Below, one piece after another: positions 44,949-54,225 of a DNA stretch of 64,000 nt. A model generated the notes under the pieces. That model made no database searches. It saw nothing but the letters and a program-made list of their open reading frames with translations, and was not told where the DNA came from. The DNA lies in NCBI GenBank assembly GCA_958295465.1, contig OY282353.1, forward strand, positions 3,773,001 to 3,837,000, written 5' to 3'. This DNA is from an uncultured Gammaproteobacteria bacterium (GTDB lineage Bacteria > Pseudomonadota > Gammaproteobacteria > HK1). The stretch's first letter is position 1, and each line of letters starts with the position of its first letter. The position numbers were made by a program, and so were the translations under genes.

Positions 44949-46081
44949 GAGCAACCATCCGAGACACCGAAGCCCTGAAGGCTGTTTCGCCTGCCGCACT
45001 GTCGGCATACGCCCGCGCCGCCGGGTGGAGCAGGGTCGAAACCTACGGCGATCATTCGGACGTATATTCCGCCCGCGAGCGGCCAGAGGTCATTCTGCCG
45101 CGCACCGAGCGTCTGGGCGATTACGCCGATGTCGTGTCGCGGCTGATCGAGATTTTCGCGAACGCTGCGGAGACCGATGAACTCTCCCTGTACCGAGACC
45201 TCGTGACAGCCGATCGTGACGTGATTCGCGTACGGGCTGCGGAGAACGGCGATGGCGCGGTGGCCGTTGACGACGGGCTCGCACTCTTGCGCGGTACGCG
45301 TGACATGCTTTTGGCAGTGGCCTGTTCTCTGTGGAATCCGCGCCCGCTGTATCGGACGGGCTCGAACCGGGAAGCCGTCGAGCAAGTGCAGCGGATTCGC
45401 TTGGGGCAAACCGAGCAAGGCAGTTTCGCGGTTACGTTACTGACCCCGGTGGTCGCGCCGCCGATGCAGCCCTTTCTTACCGCGGACCGGGGACTCGAGG
45501 ACGATCCGGTGGAGCGGCGGCTGACGCGCCGGCTGACCGGCGCACTGGAAGCTGCTCGGACAGCCACCGAACGAACGGTTGTCGGCGGTACCGATGTATT
45601 CTCCGAAGCGGTTGTAGAGGGCGTCAGCGCCAATCTCTGCGACGCTCTCGCAACGCTGATCGAACCGTTCCCGACACTGGACGTGAGCGTGACCTGGGCG
45701 CGTACGCTACCAAGGCGGATAGCCCGAGAGATCGTCCGATTCGGCCAAGCCGATGCGCCGATCCTGCGCGAGGGTGCGCGGTCGTTCCGCAGCCGAGAGC
45801 CCCGCCCGGACGTACAGGTGTCCGGCATCGTGCAGAGGCTGATTCGGGACGAAGCGGAAGTCGGTGGGAACGCCACGTTGCGGGCGTCTATTGACGGTCG
45901 GAACCAGTCGGTCACGGCAATTCTCCAATCGTTCGACTACGAACGGGCAATCCGGGCGCATCAAGCGAAGGCGCCAATTGTCATGGAAGGCGACCTCGAA
46001 CGAATCGGACAACGATGGCGTCTACTGAATGCTCGCGTCGTGGACATCATTTCGACTGAAGACGAAGTTGACGGTGGGTAG
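44945..46081 (+). CDS. Conserved hypothetical partner of DUF4365 gene
   Basis: 378 residues, soluble, no signal or membrane segment. The N-terminus SPAALSAYARAAGWSRVETYGDHSDVYS is followed by an Arg/Ala-rich helical core and a C-terminal beta-rich part ending VMEGDLERIGQRWRLLNARVVDI. I do not recognise a named domain. Coupled to DUF4365 by ATGA, hence likely a functional pair. A degenerate, internally deleted copy of its two ends lies at 47068-47230. Confidence 0.65.
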   Translation: MRATIRDTEALKAVSPAALSAYARAAGWSRVETYGDHSDVYSARERPEVILPRTERLGDYADVVSRLIEIFANAAETDELSLYRDLVTADRDVIRVRAAENGDGAVAVDDGLALLRGTRDMLLAVACSLWNPRPLYRTGSNREAVEQVQRIRLGQTEQGSFAVTLLTPVVAPPMQPFLTADRGLEDDPVERRLTRRLTGALEAARTATERTVVGGTDVFSEAVVEGVSANLCDALATLIEPFPTLDVSVTWARTLPRRIAREIVRFGQADAPILREGARSFRSREPRPDVQVSGIVQRLIRDEAEVGGNATLRASIDGRNQSVTAILQSFDYERAIRAHQAKAPIVMEGDLERIGQRWRLLNARVVDIISTEDEVDGG

Positions 46082-46199
46082 CTCGGACCGCTATCCACGC
46101 CGATAAGACATCGTGCGGTATCTGGGCGAGCAACCTCATCGCGTGGTATCTGCCGGTCCCGATCCCCGACTGGCCGGCGCTCATGCAGGTGGGCACCCC

Positions 46200-47002
46200 A
46201 TGACCTCCGAGTCCTGGATCGTGGATTCGCTCGGCGTGGAGAAGTTCCACCACGCCGCGGAGGAAGCGGGGCGCCGCCGGCTCGGGGACACTCTCGGCAT
46301 CGGTGGGACCGGACGCCTCGACGACGATCACCTTCGCTTCGTCGCCAACGCCCTCGAACTCCGCGTCACCCTTCTGCTCGACGACGAAAACCCCGCCGAC
46401 CTGTGCGCTGCCGCCGCGGAGGCTTTTCAGGTTGCCCGTGTCCTGCGGCATGACGGCACGCCCACGGAAACGGCGCAATCGCTTGTGCGGCTTGGATGCC
46501 TCGGCGTCCTCGGTGATCGGGGCGCGGACGTCAGACGGCTCCTTGTTGCGAACGGATGGCCGGCGCTGCCGGTGGACGCGGACGATTGGGGACAGCGCGT
46601 CTGGTCCACGATCCTGGACGTGTGGCTGCGGCTGTTCCGCAAGCAGGGATGGGACGATCTCGATGCGGTACAGGGGCGAGTCGCCGACCTTCGAGCGAGC
46701 CAGCGGGAGTACGAGCCGCGGTTTCTGCACGACGCAGAGCAGCGGCAGGATGCCGGACCCGCGTGGGAGCTCATGACCACGTATCACTTGCGAAGGCGGC
46801 AGAGATCCTGGGCCAGTACCTGTCACAGGGAGCCGTCGATGGGCGCTACGACGTCCGGGAGCAACTCGAAGCGCAGTTCGACCGAGCCGTCGCGGCCGCT
46901 GCCGCCGGCCGGCTCATGGAGCGGGAAACGTTCGTGCGCCTGCTCGCCCGCACTGCACGCACACTCGTCGGCAACAGCGTCTGGACGGCACCCGCACCGT
47001 GA
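46200..47002 (+). pseudogene. Frameshifted hypothetical gene
   Basis: From ATG 46200 a helical protein (DSLGVEKFHHAAEEAGRRRL, DDDHLRFVANALELRVTLLLDD, WSTILDVWLRLFRKQGWDD) reads to about 46790, where homology-like continuity moves to another frame: LAKAAEILGQYLSQGAV, REQLEAQFDRAVAAAAAGRL, ending at 47002. A one-base change at TATCACTTGCGAAGGCGG would restore one ~267-residue protein. The first frame stays open to 47216 but with low-complexity sequence. Unknown family. Either a true frameshift or a sequencing error. Confidence 0.5.
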
Positions 47003-47067
47003 ACAGCCGCGTCTCGACGTTCGTCGAATCGATGACCCCGCGCGACCGTCGGCGACCGATCTTCGAG

Positions 47068-47230
47068 TGGCGCGGGGTCGAACATACGGCGATCGCCCGG
47101 ACGTGTACGTCGTCCGCGAGCGACCGGAGATCATTCAATCCGGGCGCATCAGCCGGAGGCCCCGATCGTCATGGAAGGCGCCCTCGAACGAATCGGGCAA
47201 CGATGGCGCCTTCTGAACGCTCGCGTCGTG
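47068..47230 (+). pseudogene. Internally deleted copy of the 44945-46081 gene
   Basis: The beginning (TYGDRPDVYVVRERPEII) matches the N-terminus of the upstream gene (TYGDHSDVYSARERPEVI), and it jumps directly to the C-terminal match (PIVMEGALERIGQRWRLLNARVV) with most of the gene missing and a frame change between. The 47160-47232 DNA is highly similar to 45968-46040. Confidence 0.65.
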
Positions 47231-47650
47231 GAGGAGGCGCTGGCGCGTTTCCAGCCATCGCAGCGGTATTTCCTGCTTGACCAGGGACGCCGCGGGGAAG
47301 ACGATTTGCCGCGCCGCAATCTGGTGTCGGCCCTGATCGCATTCGAGAACAGCCGTTCGGCGGCGGAGCTGCCGAAGTTGCTGGCCGCGCTGTCCGATTG
47401 GGTGCGTGGGCCGGGGGAGGACGAGCTGCGGCGTGCGTTCGTGGAGTGGATTCGGCAGGTGCTGCCGCGGGGGCGGTTCGCCGGGGCCGCGCTGCCGAAG
47501 GTGCAGGATCTGGAAGGGGGAGGGGCGATGCTGGCGGAGCGAGCGAAGGAGTGGACCGAGCAGTGGCTGCGGGAAGGCCGCGAGCAGGGACGTGAACAAG
47601 GTCTGAAAGAAGAACGGGCGCTGCGGCAGCGCCCTCATCGCTCGACCTGA
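47223..47650 (+). pseudogene. Rpn-family nuclease/transposase C-terminal fragment
   Basis: The frame reads ARFQPSQRYFLLDQGRRGEDDLP, LVSALIAFENSRSAAELPKLLAALSDWV, LRRAFVEWIRQVLPR and a repetitive Glu/Arg tail (REGREQGREQG). This is the C-terminal half of Rpn recombination-promoting nucleases; the N-terminal PD-(D/E)XK domain is absent. Confidence 0.65.
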
Positions 47651-47679
47651 TTACCATTGTGTCCAAGCCACGTTTATTT

Positions 47680-48000
47680 GTATAATTCGCCATGTAACTC
47701 TCTGACGAGAAAGGGAGATTTGTCATAGCGCGCAACCCGGTGCAGTTCCAGAAAGGTATCAGCCTGAGCGAGTTCCTCGCACTCTACGGAACCGAGGACC
47801 AATGCTTCGATGCCCTGTATCGGTGGCGATGGCCCAATGGCTTTCAGTGCCCTCACTATGGCCATGACCGCGCCTGCCAACTGACCAACCGGTTTTATCT
47901 GCCCGAACTCATCCCCAGGCTTGCCTACGTGGCGCTCAGAACTCCGCCGATGCCGGAAAAGCTGCTCAAACCAGGCGTAGCTTGAGTGGTGATCAGGAGA
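47680..48000 (+). mobile_element. IS1595-family element with internal deletion
   Basis: A short transposase frame (47740-47985) joins an IS1595 N-terminus (VQFQKGISLSEFLALYGTEDQC, WRWPNGFQCPHYGHD, one Cys of the zinc ribbon retained) directly to its C-terminus (FYLPELIPRLAYVALRTPPMPEKLLK). About 200 residues including the DDE core are lost. Exact terminal inverted repeats were not determined, so the boundaries are approximate. It could be mobilised only in trans. Confidence 0.65.
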
Positions 48001-48205
48001 CCCGTTGAAGCAACGTCCGACCATGGTCCTGCTGTGCTCGGCGGTCTCGTTCAACGCACGGCCCCGGCGCGCGGGGCATCGGTTCGCTCCGACCGGCGGC
48101 CCGGTGGCGCAGGAGGCGCGGAGAACTTTCCCCCGCCGGCGGGTCTTACCTTTCCCGCCGCCCAAATCTTTCCGCGGGTTGGCCAACCCCGAACCGGAGG
48201 CACCG

Positions 48206-48856
48206 ATGATGAACCGATGGCTGTGCCGTCTTGTCGCGATCGCATGGATTGCCGCCGCATCCCACGCCGGCGCCCAGTCCGCGGGAGTCGACGTCGAGGG
48301 CAGGTACGAAGTCCTGCAACCTCCCCAATTGACCGAGACCGGCGATCGAATCGAGGTCGTGGACGTGTTCTGGTACGGCTGCCCCGCCTGCTACCGCTTC
48401 CTTCCGGCGATGGAGGCGTTCGAGCGGGACAAGCCCGAGTACGTCGAGGTCCGGCGGCTGCCGGCGGTCTTTCGCGAGAACTGGATCGCCCACGCCCGCG
48501 CCTACTACACCGCCCGGCTCCTCGGGGTCGCCGAGGAAACGCACCGGGCGCTGTTCGACGAGATCCATGCGAACCAGCGGCCCACCGACACCCGGGAAGC
48601 CCTGGGTGCGTTCTACGAGCGGCACGGCGTCGATCGGGCCGAGTTCGATCGGACCTACGATTCGTTCGCGGTGGAGTCCCTGGTCCGCAAGTCCGTCCTG
48701 ATGCAGCAGCGCTACGGGATCCGGGGCACGCCGTCGGTCGTCGTCAACGGCAAGTACCGGGTCACGGGCCGCCTCGCGGGCAGCTACGAGGACATGATCG
48801 AGATCGCCCGCGCACTTGCCGACAGGGAATACGAGGCGCAACGCGCATCGAACTGA
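48206..48856 (+). CDS. dsbA: Periplasmic thiol:disulfide interchange protein DsbA
   Basis: 216 residues from ATG 48206 after GGAGG. Signal peptide (LVAIAWIAAASHAGA), then a thioredoxin fold with helical insert: VVDVFWYGCPACYRFLPAM (active site CPAC rather than the common CPHC), FDRTYDSF and the cis-Pro loop GTPSVVVNGKYRV. DsbA introduces disulfides into exported proteins and is reoxidised by DsbB. CPAC should alter redox potential. Monocistronic; first intact housekeeping gene right of the second island. Confidence 0.9.
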   Translation: MMNRWLCRLVAIAWIAAASHAGAQSAGVDVEGRYEVLQPPQLTETGDRIEVVDVFWYGCPACYRFLPAMEAFERDKPEYVEVRRLPAVFRENWIAHARAYYTARLLGVAEETHRALFDEIHANQRPTDTREALGAFYERHGVDRAEFDRTYDSFAVESLVRKSVLMQQRYGIRGTPSVVVNGKYRVTGRLAGSYEDMIEIARALADREYEAQRASN

Positions 48857-48950
48857 ACGGCGCCTCCGAGGGCGGGCCGTCCCCCCGGCATGCCCCGGAC
48901 CGGGATCCTCGTTCGCCCGGCGCCGCGCCTCCCTTCCCCCGGATCCCGAT

Positions 48951-49943
48951 TCAGCCGGCGATGCGCACCAGCGCGCGGCCGGTGACCGTGCCCGCCATGT
49001 AGCCGCCGAACGCGGAGGGCAGGTCGGAGAGCGCGATTTCCGCCGTCACGATCCTGTCCAGGTGGCGCGGCCTCGAGTCGGAAGCGAGGCGCTGCCACAC
49101 CCGTTCGCGCCGGTCCCGCGCGACGTGGACGCTGTTGATGCCGAGGAGGTTCACCCCGCGCAGGATGAAGGGCATCACCGTGGTCTCCAGCTTGAATCCC
49201 CCGGCGAGCCCGATGGACGCGATGTTCCCCTCCGGCTGCATGGTGCGGGTCAACCAGGCGAGCTCTCCCCCGCCGACGTTGTCGACCGCCCCCGCCCACC
49301 GCGTTTTCTCCAGCGGGCGCGTGCCCATCTCCACCTCGTCTCGGTAGAGGATGCGGCTCGCGCCGAGGGCGCGCAGGTAGTCGTCCCGGTCACGCTTGCC
49401 GGTGAACGCAGCCACTTCGTAGCCCAGCCCCGCGAGCATGTCGATGGCGAAGCTGCCGACCCCGCCGGTGGCGCCGTTGACCAGCACCGGCCCCCGGTCC
49501 GGGTGCTGGCCGTTGAGCTCCATCCGATCGACGGCGAGCGCGGCGGTGAATCCCGCGGTACCGATCGCCATGCTGTCCCGGAGCGACATTCCGTCGGGGA
49601 GCCGGATCAGCCAGTCCCCCGGCGCACGCACGTACTCGGAGTAGCCGCCGTCGAAGTCCTCGCTCAGGCCGAAGCCGGTGATCACCACCGGATCGCCCTC
49701 CGCGTACCGAGGATCGTTGGAGGCGTGCACGGTGCCGGCCACGTCGATCCCGCCGACCATCGGGAACCGGCGCATGATCCTTCCCTTGCCGGTCGCGGCC
49801 AGCGCATCCTTGTAGTTGATGCCGGACCACGCGGACCGGACGACGACGTCGCCCCCGGAGAGATCGTCGAGGGTGATGCGCTCGATGCGCCCCTCGATCT
49901 TCCCGTCCTCGTCGTGCACGCGGTATGCGAGAAACGGCTCCAT
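48951..49943 (-). CDS. acuI: Acrylyl-CoA reductase-type MDR oxidoreductase (AcuI/YhdH)
   Basis: 330 residues, zinc-free MDR family. Seen: SGINYKDALAATGKGRI, FPMVGGIDVAGTV, the NADPH-binding VNGATGGVGSFAIDML, AFTGKRDRDDYLRALGA and RTMQPEGNIASIGLAGG, with the C-terminal AGTVTGRALVRI. This order is diagnostic for YhdH/AcuI, which reduces acryloyl-CoA to propionyl-CoA, including in DMSP catabolism. The start follows AGGAGGAG. Divergent from the acyl-CoA synthetase gene, which could activate a related acid; that link is inference. Confidence 0.9.
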   Translation of the reverse strand: MEPFLAYRVHDEDGKIEGRIERITLDDLSGGDVVVRSAWSGINYKDALAATGKGRIMRRFPMVGGIDVAGTVHASNDPRYAEGDPVVITGFGLSEDFDGGYSEYVRAPGDWLIRLPDGMSLRDSMAIGTAGFTAALAVDRMELNGQHPDRGPVLVNGATGGVGSFAIDMLAGLGYEVAAFTGKRDRDDYLRALGASRILYRDEVEMGTRPLEKTRWAGAVDNVGGGELAWLTRTMQPEGNIASIGLAGGFKLETTVMPFILRGVNLLGINSVHVARDRRERVWQRLASDSRPRHLDRIVTAEIALSDLPSAFGGYMAGTVTGRALVRIAG

Positions 49944-50324
49944 GTCCTTCTCCTCCTCGTGAAAGGCGCTACGCTGCCGGGGCCGCGAATCCTATACCAT
50001 CGGCCGGAGCCGGACGAAGGGCAGGACGGGGCGGCGGCAATTCCCGCCCGTGTCCCGATACGCGATCTCACGACCCTCCACCCGCTTTCCGTCCGGCGGC
50101 CCGGGCCTCTGCCCACGGCGGCTTCGCGGGTGCCTTCGGGCCTGGTGGGCGTTTCCGCGGAAACGAGCGAGGTCCGATTCGAGCGCGGCGAGCCTTGACC
50201 CGTCACCGGAGCGCGGTCATCGTGCAGGCGGTCCGCGGCGCAGGTGATCGCCGCCTCGATGCACCGAACCACCAACCACCAGTCCGGCGCCCCGGCCGGG
50301 CCACCATCGGCAAAAAGGCGGGAC
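49944..50324. other. Divergent intergenic region acuI / acyl-CoA synthetase
   Basis: 381 bp with no supported gene. It should contain promoters for both flanking genes; no clear operator or repeat was identified. Confidence 0.45.
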
Positions 50325-51962
50325 ATGCGGTTTATCGAGGAATCGCGCCTCACGTTCGACGAGACCCGGGAGCGGTTCCGGTGGAACGTTCCCCGGCGCT
50401 ACAACATCGGCGTCGACGTCTGCGACCGGCACGTGGGCATCGGCGACCGGGTCGCCGTCTACGTCGAGAACGCGCAGGGTGCCGAGCGGACCTTCACGTT
50501 CGCGGACCTGAAACGGCTCAGCGATCGTTTCGCCAACGCGCTGGCCGGGCTCGGCGTCCGGCGCGGGGACCGTGTGGGCGTCATCCTGCCCCAGCGCATC
50601 GAGACCGTCGTCGCCCATATCGCGATCTACAAGCTCGGGGCGGTGGCGCTGCCGCTCTCGGTCCTCTTCGGCTCTGATGCGCTCGTGTTCCGGCTCGCCG
50701 ACAGCGGGGCGCGGGCGCTCGTCACCGACGCCGGGAGGCGCGACCTCATCGAGTCCATCCGCCCGCACCTCGACGACCTGCGGTACGTCATCCCCTGTGA
50801 CGGCGAGCCCGGCGGCTTCTGGGATCTGGTCGGCGCCGCGAGCGATTCGTTCACTCCCGCCGACACCGGCGCCGACGATCCGGCCCTGCTCATCTACACC
50901 TCGGGCACCACCGGGCCGCCCAAGGGCGCACTGAACGCCCACCGCTGCCTGCTCGGCAACCTCCCCGGCTTCGAGCTGTCGCACGACTTCTTCCCCCACG
51001 AAGGCGATCTCATGTGGACGCCGGCCGACTGGGCCTGGACCGGGGGTTTGCTCGATGCACTGGTGCCGGCGCTACGCTACGGCGTGCCGGTGCTCGGCTA
51101 CGACGGCGGCAAGTTCGACCCCGATCGATCGTTCGCCCTCATCGCGAAGTACCGGGTGCGCAACGGCTTCATCCCCCCCACCGCCCTCAAGCTCATGATG
51201 CAGGTGCCGGACGCCACCGCCCGCTACCCGGTGTCGATGCGCTCGATCATGTCCGCCGGCGAGCAGGTCGGCGCGGAGGTGGTGCGCTGGGCCGACGAGG
51301 CGCTGGGGGTGAAGGTCAACGAGATGTGGGGGCAGACGGAGGCCAACTACCTCGTCGGCAACTGCTCCGCGATCATGGAGGTACGGCCCGGCTCGATGGG
51401 CAGGCCCTATCCGGGGCATACCGTCGGCGTCATCGACGACGCCGGCGACCCCGTCGCCGACGGCGCCGTCGGCGAGCTGGCGCCCCGGCGCGGGGATCCG
51501 GTGATGTTCCTCGGCTACTGGGGACGCGAGGAGGCGACGCGGGAGAAGTTCACCGGCGACTGGTTCCGCACCGGGGACCTCGGCTTCCGCGACTCCGACG
51601 GCTACTACTGGTTCATGGGCCGCAAGGACGACGTCATCTCCAGCGCGGGGCATCGCGTCGGGCCGGGCGAAGTCGAGGACTGCCTGCTGAAGCATCCCGC
51701 AGTGCGTCAGGCGGCGGTGATCGGCAGCCCGGACGAGTTGCGCGGGCAGAGCATCAAGGCGTTCATCGTGCTCGCGCCGGGGCACGCCGGGTCCGATGCC
51801 CTCGCCGAGGACATCCGGAACAGCGTGCGCGCCCGCCTCGCCGCGCACGAATACCCCCGCGAGATCGAATTCATCGATGCGCTGCCGATGACCACCACCG
51901 GCAAGGTGCGCCGGATCGATCTGCGCGAGCGCGAGATCGCGCGCCGGCGAGAGGGCGGGTGA
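50325..51962 (+). CDS. Acyl-CoA synthetase (AMP-forming)
   Basis: 545 residues from ATG 50325 after AGGCGGGAC. ANL superfamily: the P-loop-like A3 motif LLIYTSGTTGPPKGAL, A5 region NEMWGQTEANYLVG, A7/A8 TGDLGFRDSDGYYWFMGRKDDVI and the catalytic Lys of A10 in TTTGKVRRIDLRE. It adenylates a carboxylic acid and transfers it to CoA. The N-terminus lacks the acetyl-CoA synthetase extension and the overall pattern is like medium-chain/aromatic (MACS) enzymes. Adjacent divergent acuI suggests short-chain acid metabolism. Confidence 0.88.
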   Translation: MRFIEESRLTFDETRERFRWNVPRRYNIGVDVCDRHVGIGDRVAVYVENAQGAERTFTFADLKRLSDRFANALAGLGVRRGDRVGVILPQRIETVVAHIAIYKLGAVALPLSVLFGSDALVFRLADSGARALVTDAGRRDLIESIRPHLDDLRYVIPCDGEPGGFWDLVGAASDSFTPADTGADDPALLIYTSGTTGPPKGALNAHRCLLGNLPGFELSHDFFPHEGDLMWTPADWAWTGGLLDALVPALRYGVPVLGYDGGKFDPDRSFALIAKYRVRNGFIPPTALKLMMQVPDATARYPVSMRSIMSAGEQVGAEVVRWADEALGVKVNEMWGQTEANYLVGNCSAIMEVRPGSMGRPYPGHTVGVIDDAGDPVADGAVGELAPRRGDPVMFLGYWGREEATREKFTGDWFRTGDLGFRDSDGYYWFMGRKDDVISSAGHRVGPGEVEDCLLKHPAVRQAAVIGSPDELRGQSIKAFIVLAPGHAGSDALAEDIRNSVRARLAAHEYPREIEFIDALPMTTTGKVRRIDLREREIARRREGG

Positions 51963-51990
51963 GCCGCGCGTTGTGCGAGGCTGAGCGGCG

Positions 51991-52791
51991 GTGGAACGGC
52001 GGATGAATCGCACGTTGCGCAAACGCGAGGGTGTGCGCGACTCGGCCCGGTGCGCGGAGGGCTCGAGTGCACACGACCCCGGCGCGGCCCTCCCTCCCGT
52101 GGCGTTGAGGGGGGTGACGAGCCGTGGCTACGATTGGGATCGTGCGCTCGCGCATCTGGGGCGGCGAGACCGTGCGCTCGAGCGGATCATCGGCGTGATC
52201 GGGCCGGGCAAGCCCTCGCGCCTCGGGTCGGCGCAGACCCCGTTCGCGACGCTGCTGCGCTCCATCGTCTACCAGCAGCTCTCCGGCAAGGCGGCCGGCA
52301 CCATCCATCGCCGCCTCCTCGGACTGTTTCCAGGCCGCCGGCCGAGCGCCCGGGCGCTGCTCGCGCTCGGCGACGACGCGCTGCGCGGAGCGGGCCTGTC
52401 CCGCCCGAAGATCCTCGCGGTGCGCGATCTCGCGGCGAAGGCGGCGGCGCGCAGGGTCCCGAGCCGGCGGGCGCTCGACGGCATGGAGGACGAGGCGATC
52501 ATCGAGCGGCTGACCGAAATCCGGGGCGTCGGCCGGTGGACCGTCGAAATGCTGCTGATATTCACGCTCGACCGGCCCGACGTGCTCCCCGTCACCGACC
52601 TCGGAGTCAGGCGCGGGTTCATGGTCTGCCGGCGCACGGGCGAACTGCCGGAGCCGGCCGACCTGCTCGCGCAGGGGGAGATCTGGCGACCCTACCGCAG
52701 CGTCGCGAGCTGGTACCTGTGGCGGGCGAGCGAGCTGCCGGTACCACCGGGCGCGCCTTTTCCCGCTCTGCGCGCCATCGCCTGTTCGTGA
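51991..52791 (+). CDS. alkA: DNA-3-methyladenine glycosylase II
   Basis: 266 residues. HhH-GPD fold: TPFATLLRSIVYQQLSGKAAGTI, the helix-hairpin-helix LTEIRGVGRWTVEMLLIFTL and the catalytic Asp in PVTDLGVRRGF, then a WRPYRSVASWYLWR end. It excises alkylated purines. The first ~45 residues are unlike the family and GC-rich; a later start near the VTSRGYDW segment is possible. 28 bp after the acyl-CoA synthetase, so possibly co-transcribed. Confidence 0.88.
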   Translation: MERRMNRTLRKREGVRDSARCAEGSSAHDPGAALPPVALRGVTSRGYDWDRALAHLGRRDRALERIIGVIGPGKPSRLGSAQTPFATLLRSIVYQQLSGKAAGTIHRRLLGLFPGRRPSARALLALGDDALRGAGLSRPKILAVRDLAAKAAARRVPSRRALDGMEDEAIIERLTEIRGVGRWTVEMLLIFTLDRPDVLPVTDLGVRRGFMVCRRTGELPEPADLLAQGEIWRPYRSVASWYLWRASELPVPPGAPFPALRAIACS

Positions 52792-52885
52792 CCCCCTGTC
52801 CGTGACGTCTTCGGGATGTGCGACGTGACCATGAACGAGACGAGGCCCTTCCCCTGGTTTCCGCCGGACATGGACGGCACGAAGA

Positions 52886-54091
52886 ATGAAACGTGAACGG
52901 GACCCACGGGGAGCACGCGCGGGCGGGTCCGCGGCCGGCCCGCCGGCCATCGAGCTTCGCGGCGTGGTGAAGCGCTACGGGTCCGTGACCGCGATCAGGG
53001 AGGCCAGCCTGGAGATCGGGGACAACGAGTTCTTCACCCTCCTCGGTCCGTCGGGATGCGGCAAGACCACGCTGCTGCGCATGATCGCGGGGTTCGAGGA
53101 CGTGACCGAGGGCGCGATCTTTCTCTACGGCGAGGAGATCGAGGGGCTGCCGCCCAACCGGCGTCCGGTGAACACCGTCTTCCAGCAGTACGCGCTCTTC
53201 CCCCACATGACGGTCGCCGAGAACGTCGCGTTCGGGATGCAGCGGCTGAAGCGGCCCGCGGCCGAGACCGAGGCGCGCACGCGGCGCATGCTCGACATGG
53301 TCGAGCTCGGCGGCTTCTCGGAGCGCAAGCCGCACCAGCTCTCGGGAGGGCAGCAGCAGCGGGTGGCGCTCGCCCGCGCCATGGCCCCGGGCCCGAAGGT
53401 CCTCCTGCTCGACGAGCCGCTCTCGGCGCTCGACCTGAAGCTGCGCCAGGCCATGCGCGTGGAGCTCAAGCAGCTCCAGGAGGAGGCCGGCATCACCTTC
53501 GTGTTCGTCACCCACGACCAGGAGGAGGCGCTGACGATGTCCGACCGCATCACGGTGATGTCGGCGGGCGGGATACAACAGGTCGGCACGCCCCACGAGA
53601 TCTACGAGAAGCCCCGCAACCGCTTCGTCGCGGACTTCATCGGCGAGACCAACCTGCTGGACGTGACGGTCGAGGAGGTCTCGGGCGGCGGGCGCTGCCT
53701 GTGTCGTCTCGCGAACGGCGCGCGGCTCGAATGCGAAGCGCCGGGGGCGCCCCGGCAGGGGGCCGCCGTATGCATCTCGATCCGGCCCGAACGGCTGTCG
53801 ATCGTGATGCCCGGGGGAGACTCCCTCGCGAAGCCCGGCGGCGGCGCCCGGGCTCCCCGAACGGTATTTCCGGACTCCCCCGCGAAGCCCGGCGGCGGCG
53901 ACTCCCTCACGGGGGTGATCAGGCGCATCGTGTATCTCGGGACCGACACCCAGTACCTGGTCGGCCTCGAAGGCGGGTCCGGGATCACCGTCCGCACCCG
54001 GAATGCGGACCACGCGGCGCTCGGTCTCGGCCCCGGCGACCGCGCGGCCCTGAACGTGGACGAAGGCGCCGCGCGCCTGCTGGTGGACTGA
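52886..54091 (+). CDS. potA: Spermidine/putrescine ABC transporter ATP-binding protein
   Basis: 401 residues. Complete ABC ATPase: Walker [11 protein letters not shown]-loop [10 protein letters not shown], signature LSGGQQQR, Walker [13 protein letters not shown]-loop VTHDQEEAL. The C-terminal TOBE domain contains an inserted Gly/Pro/Ala-rich stretch (about residues 309-343) with the unit [10 protein letters not shown] and variants, encoded by a short imperfect repeat (53811-53911). Starts with a Gly/Ala-rich ~20-residue extension. Energises uptake through PotB/PotC; no periplasmic potD is in the window. Its stop overlaps the next ATG (TGATG). Confidence 0.9.
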   Translation: MKRERDPRGARAGGSAAGPPAIELRGVVKRYGSVTAIREASLEIGDNEFFTLLGPSGCGKTTLLRMIAGFEDVTEGAIFLYGEEIEGLPPNRRPVNTVFQQYALFPHMTVAENVAFGMQRLKRPAAETEARTRRMLDMVELGGFSERKPHQLSGGQQQRVALARAMAPGPKVLLLDEPLSALDLKLRQAMRVELKQLQEEAGITFVFVTHDQEEALTMSDRITVMSAGGIQQVGTPHEIYEKPRNRFVADFIGETNLLDVTVEEVSGGGRCLCRLANGARLECEAPGAPRQGAAVCISIRPERLSIVMPGGDSLAKPGGGARAPRTVFPDSPAKPGGGDSLTGVIRRIVYLGTDTQYLVGLEGGSGITVRTRNADHAALGLGPGDRAALNVDEGAARLLVD

Positions 54092-54225
54092 TGGCGGGCG
54101 GCGGAGACGTCGGCGGCGCCCGGAGCGGCAGAGCCGCTTCGGAGACCGCTCCGGGGATCTGCGCGCCGCCGTGCGGACGGCCGCTCGGGCTCCCCCGGCT
54201 CGGGGCCGGCATTCCGGTGGACTGA
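54091..54225 (+). CDS. 44-residue ORF made by duplication of the potA/potB junction
   Basis: The sequence around the potA stop and potB start (GGTGGACTGATGGCGGGCGG) occurs twice, 134 bp apart, at 54083 and 54217. The first ATG (54091) therefore overlaps the potA stop as potB would have done, but 134 is not a multiple of three and the frame ends after 44 codons at a TGA that overlaps the second ATG (54225) by one base. The stop/start coupling potA -> ORF -> potB is kept intact. Product ([14 protein letters not shown] start) has no domain; it probably serves only to pass ribosomes to potB. Confidence 0.55.
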   Translation: MAGGGDVGGARSGRAASETAPGICAPPCGRPLGLPRLGAGIPVD

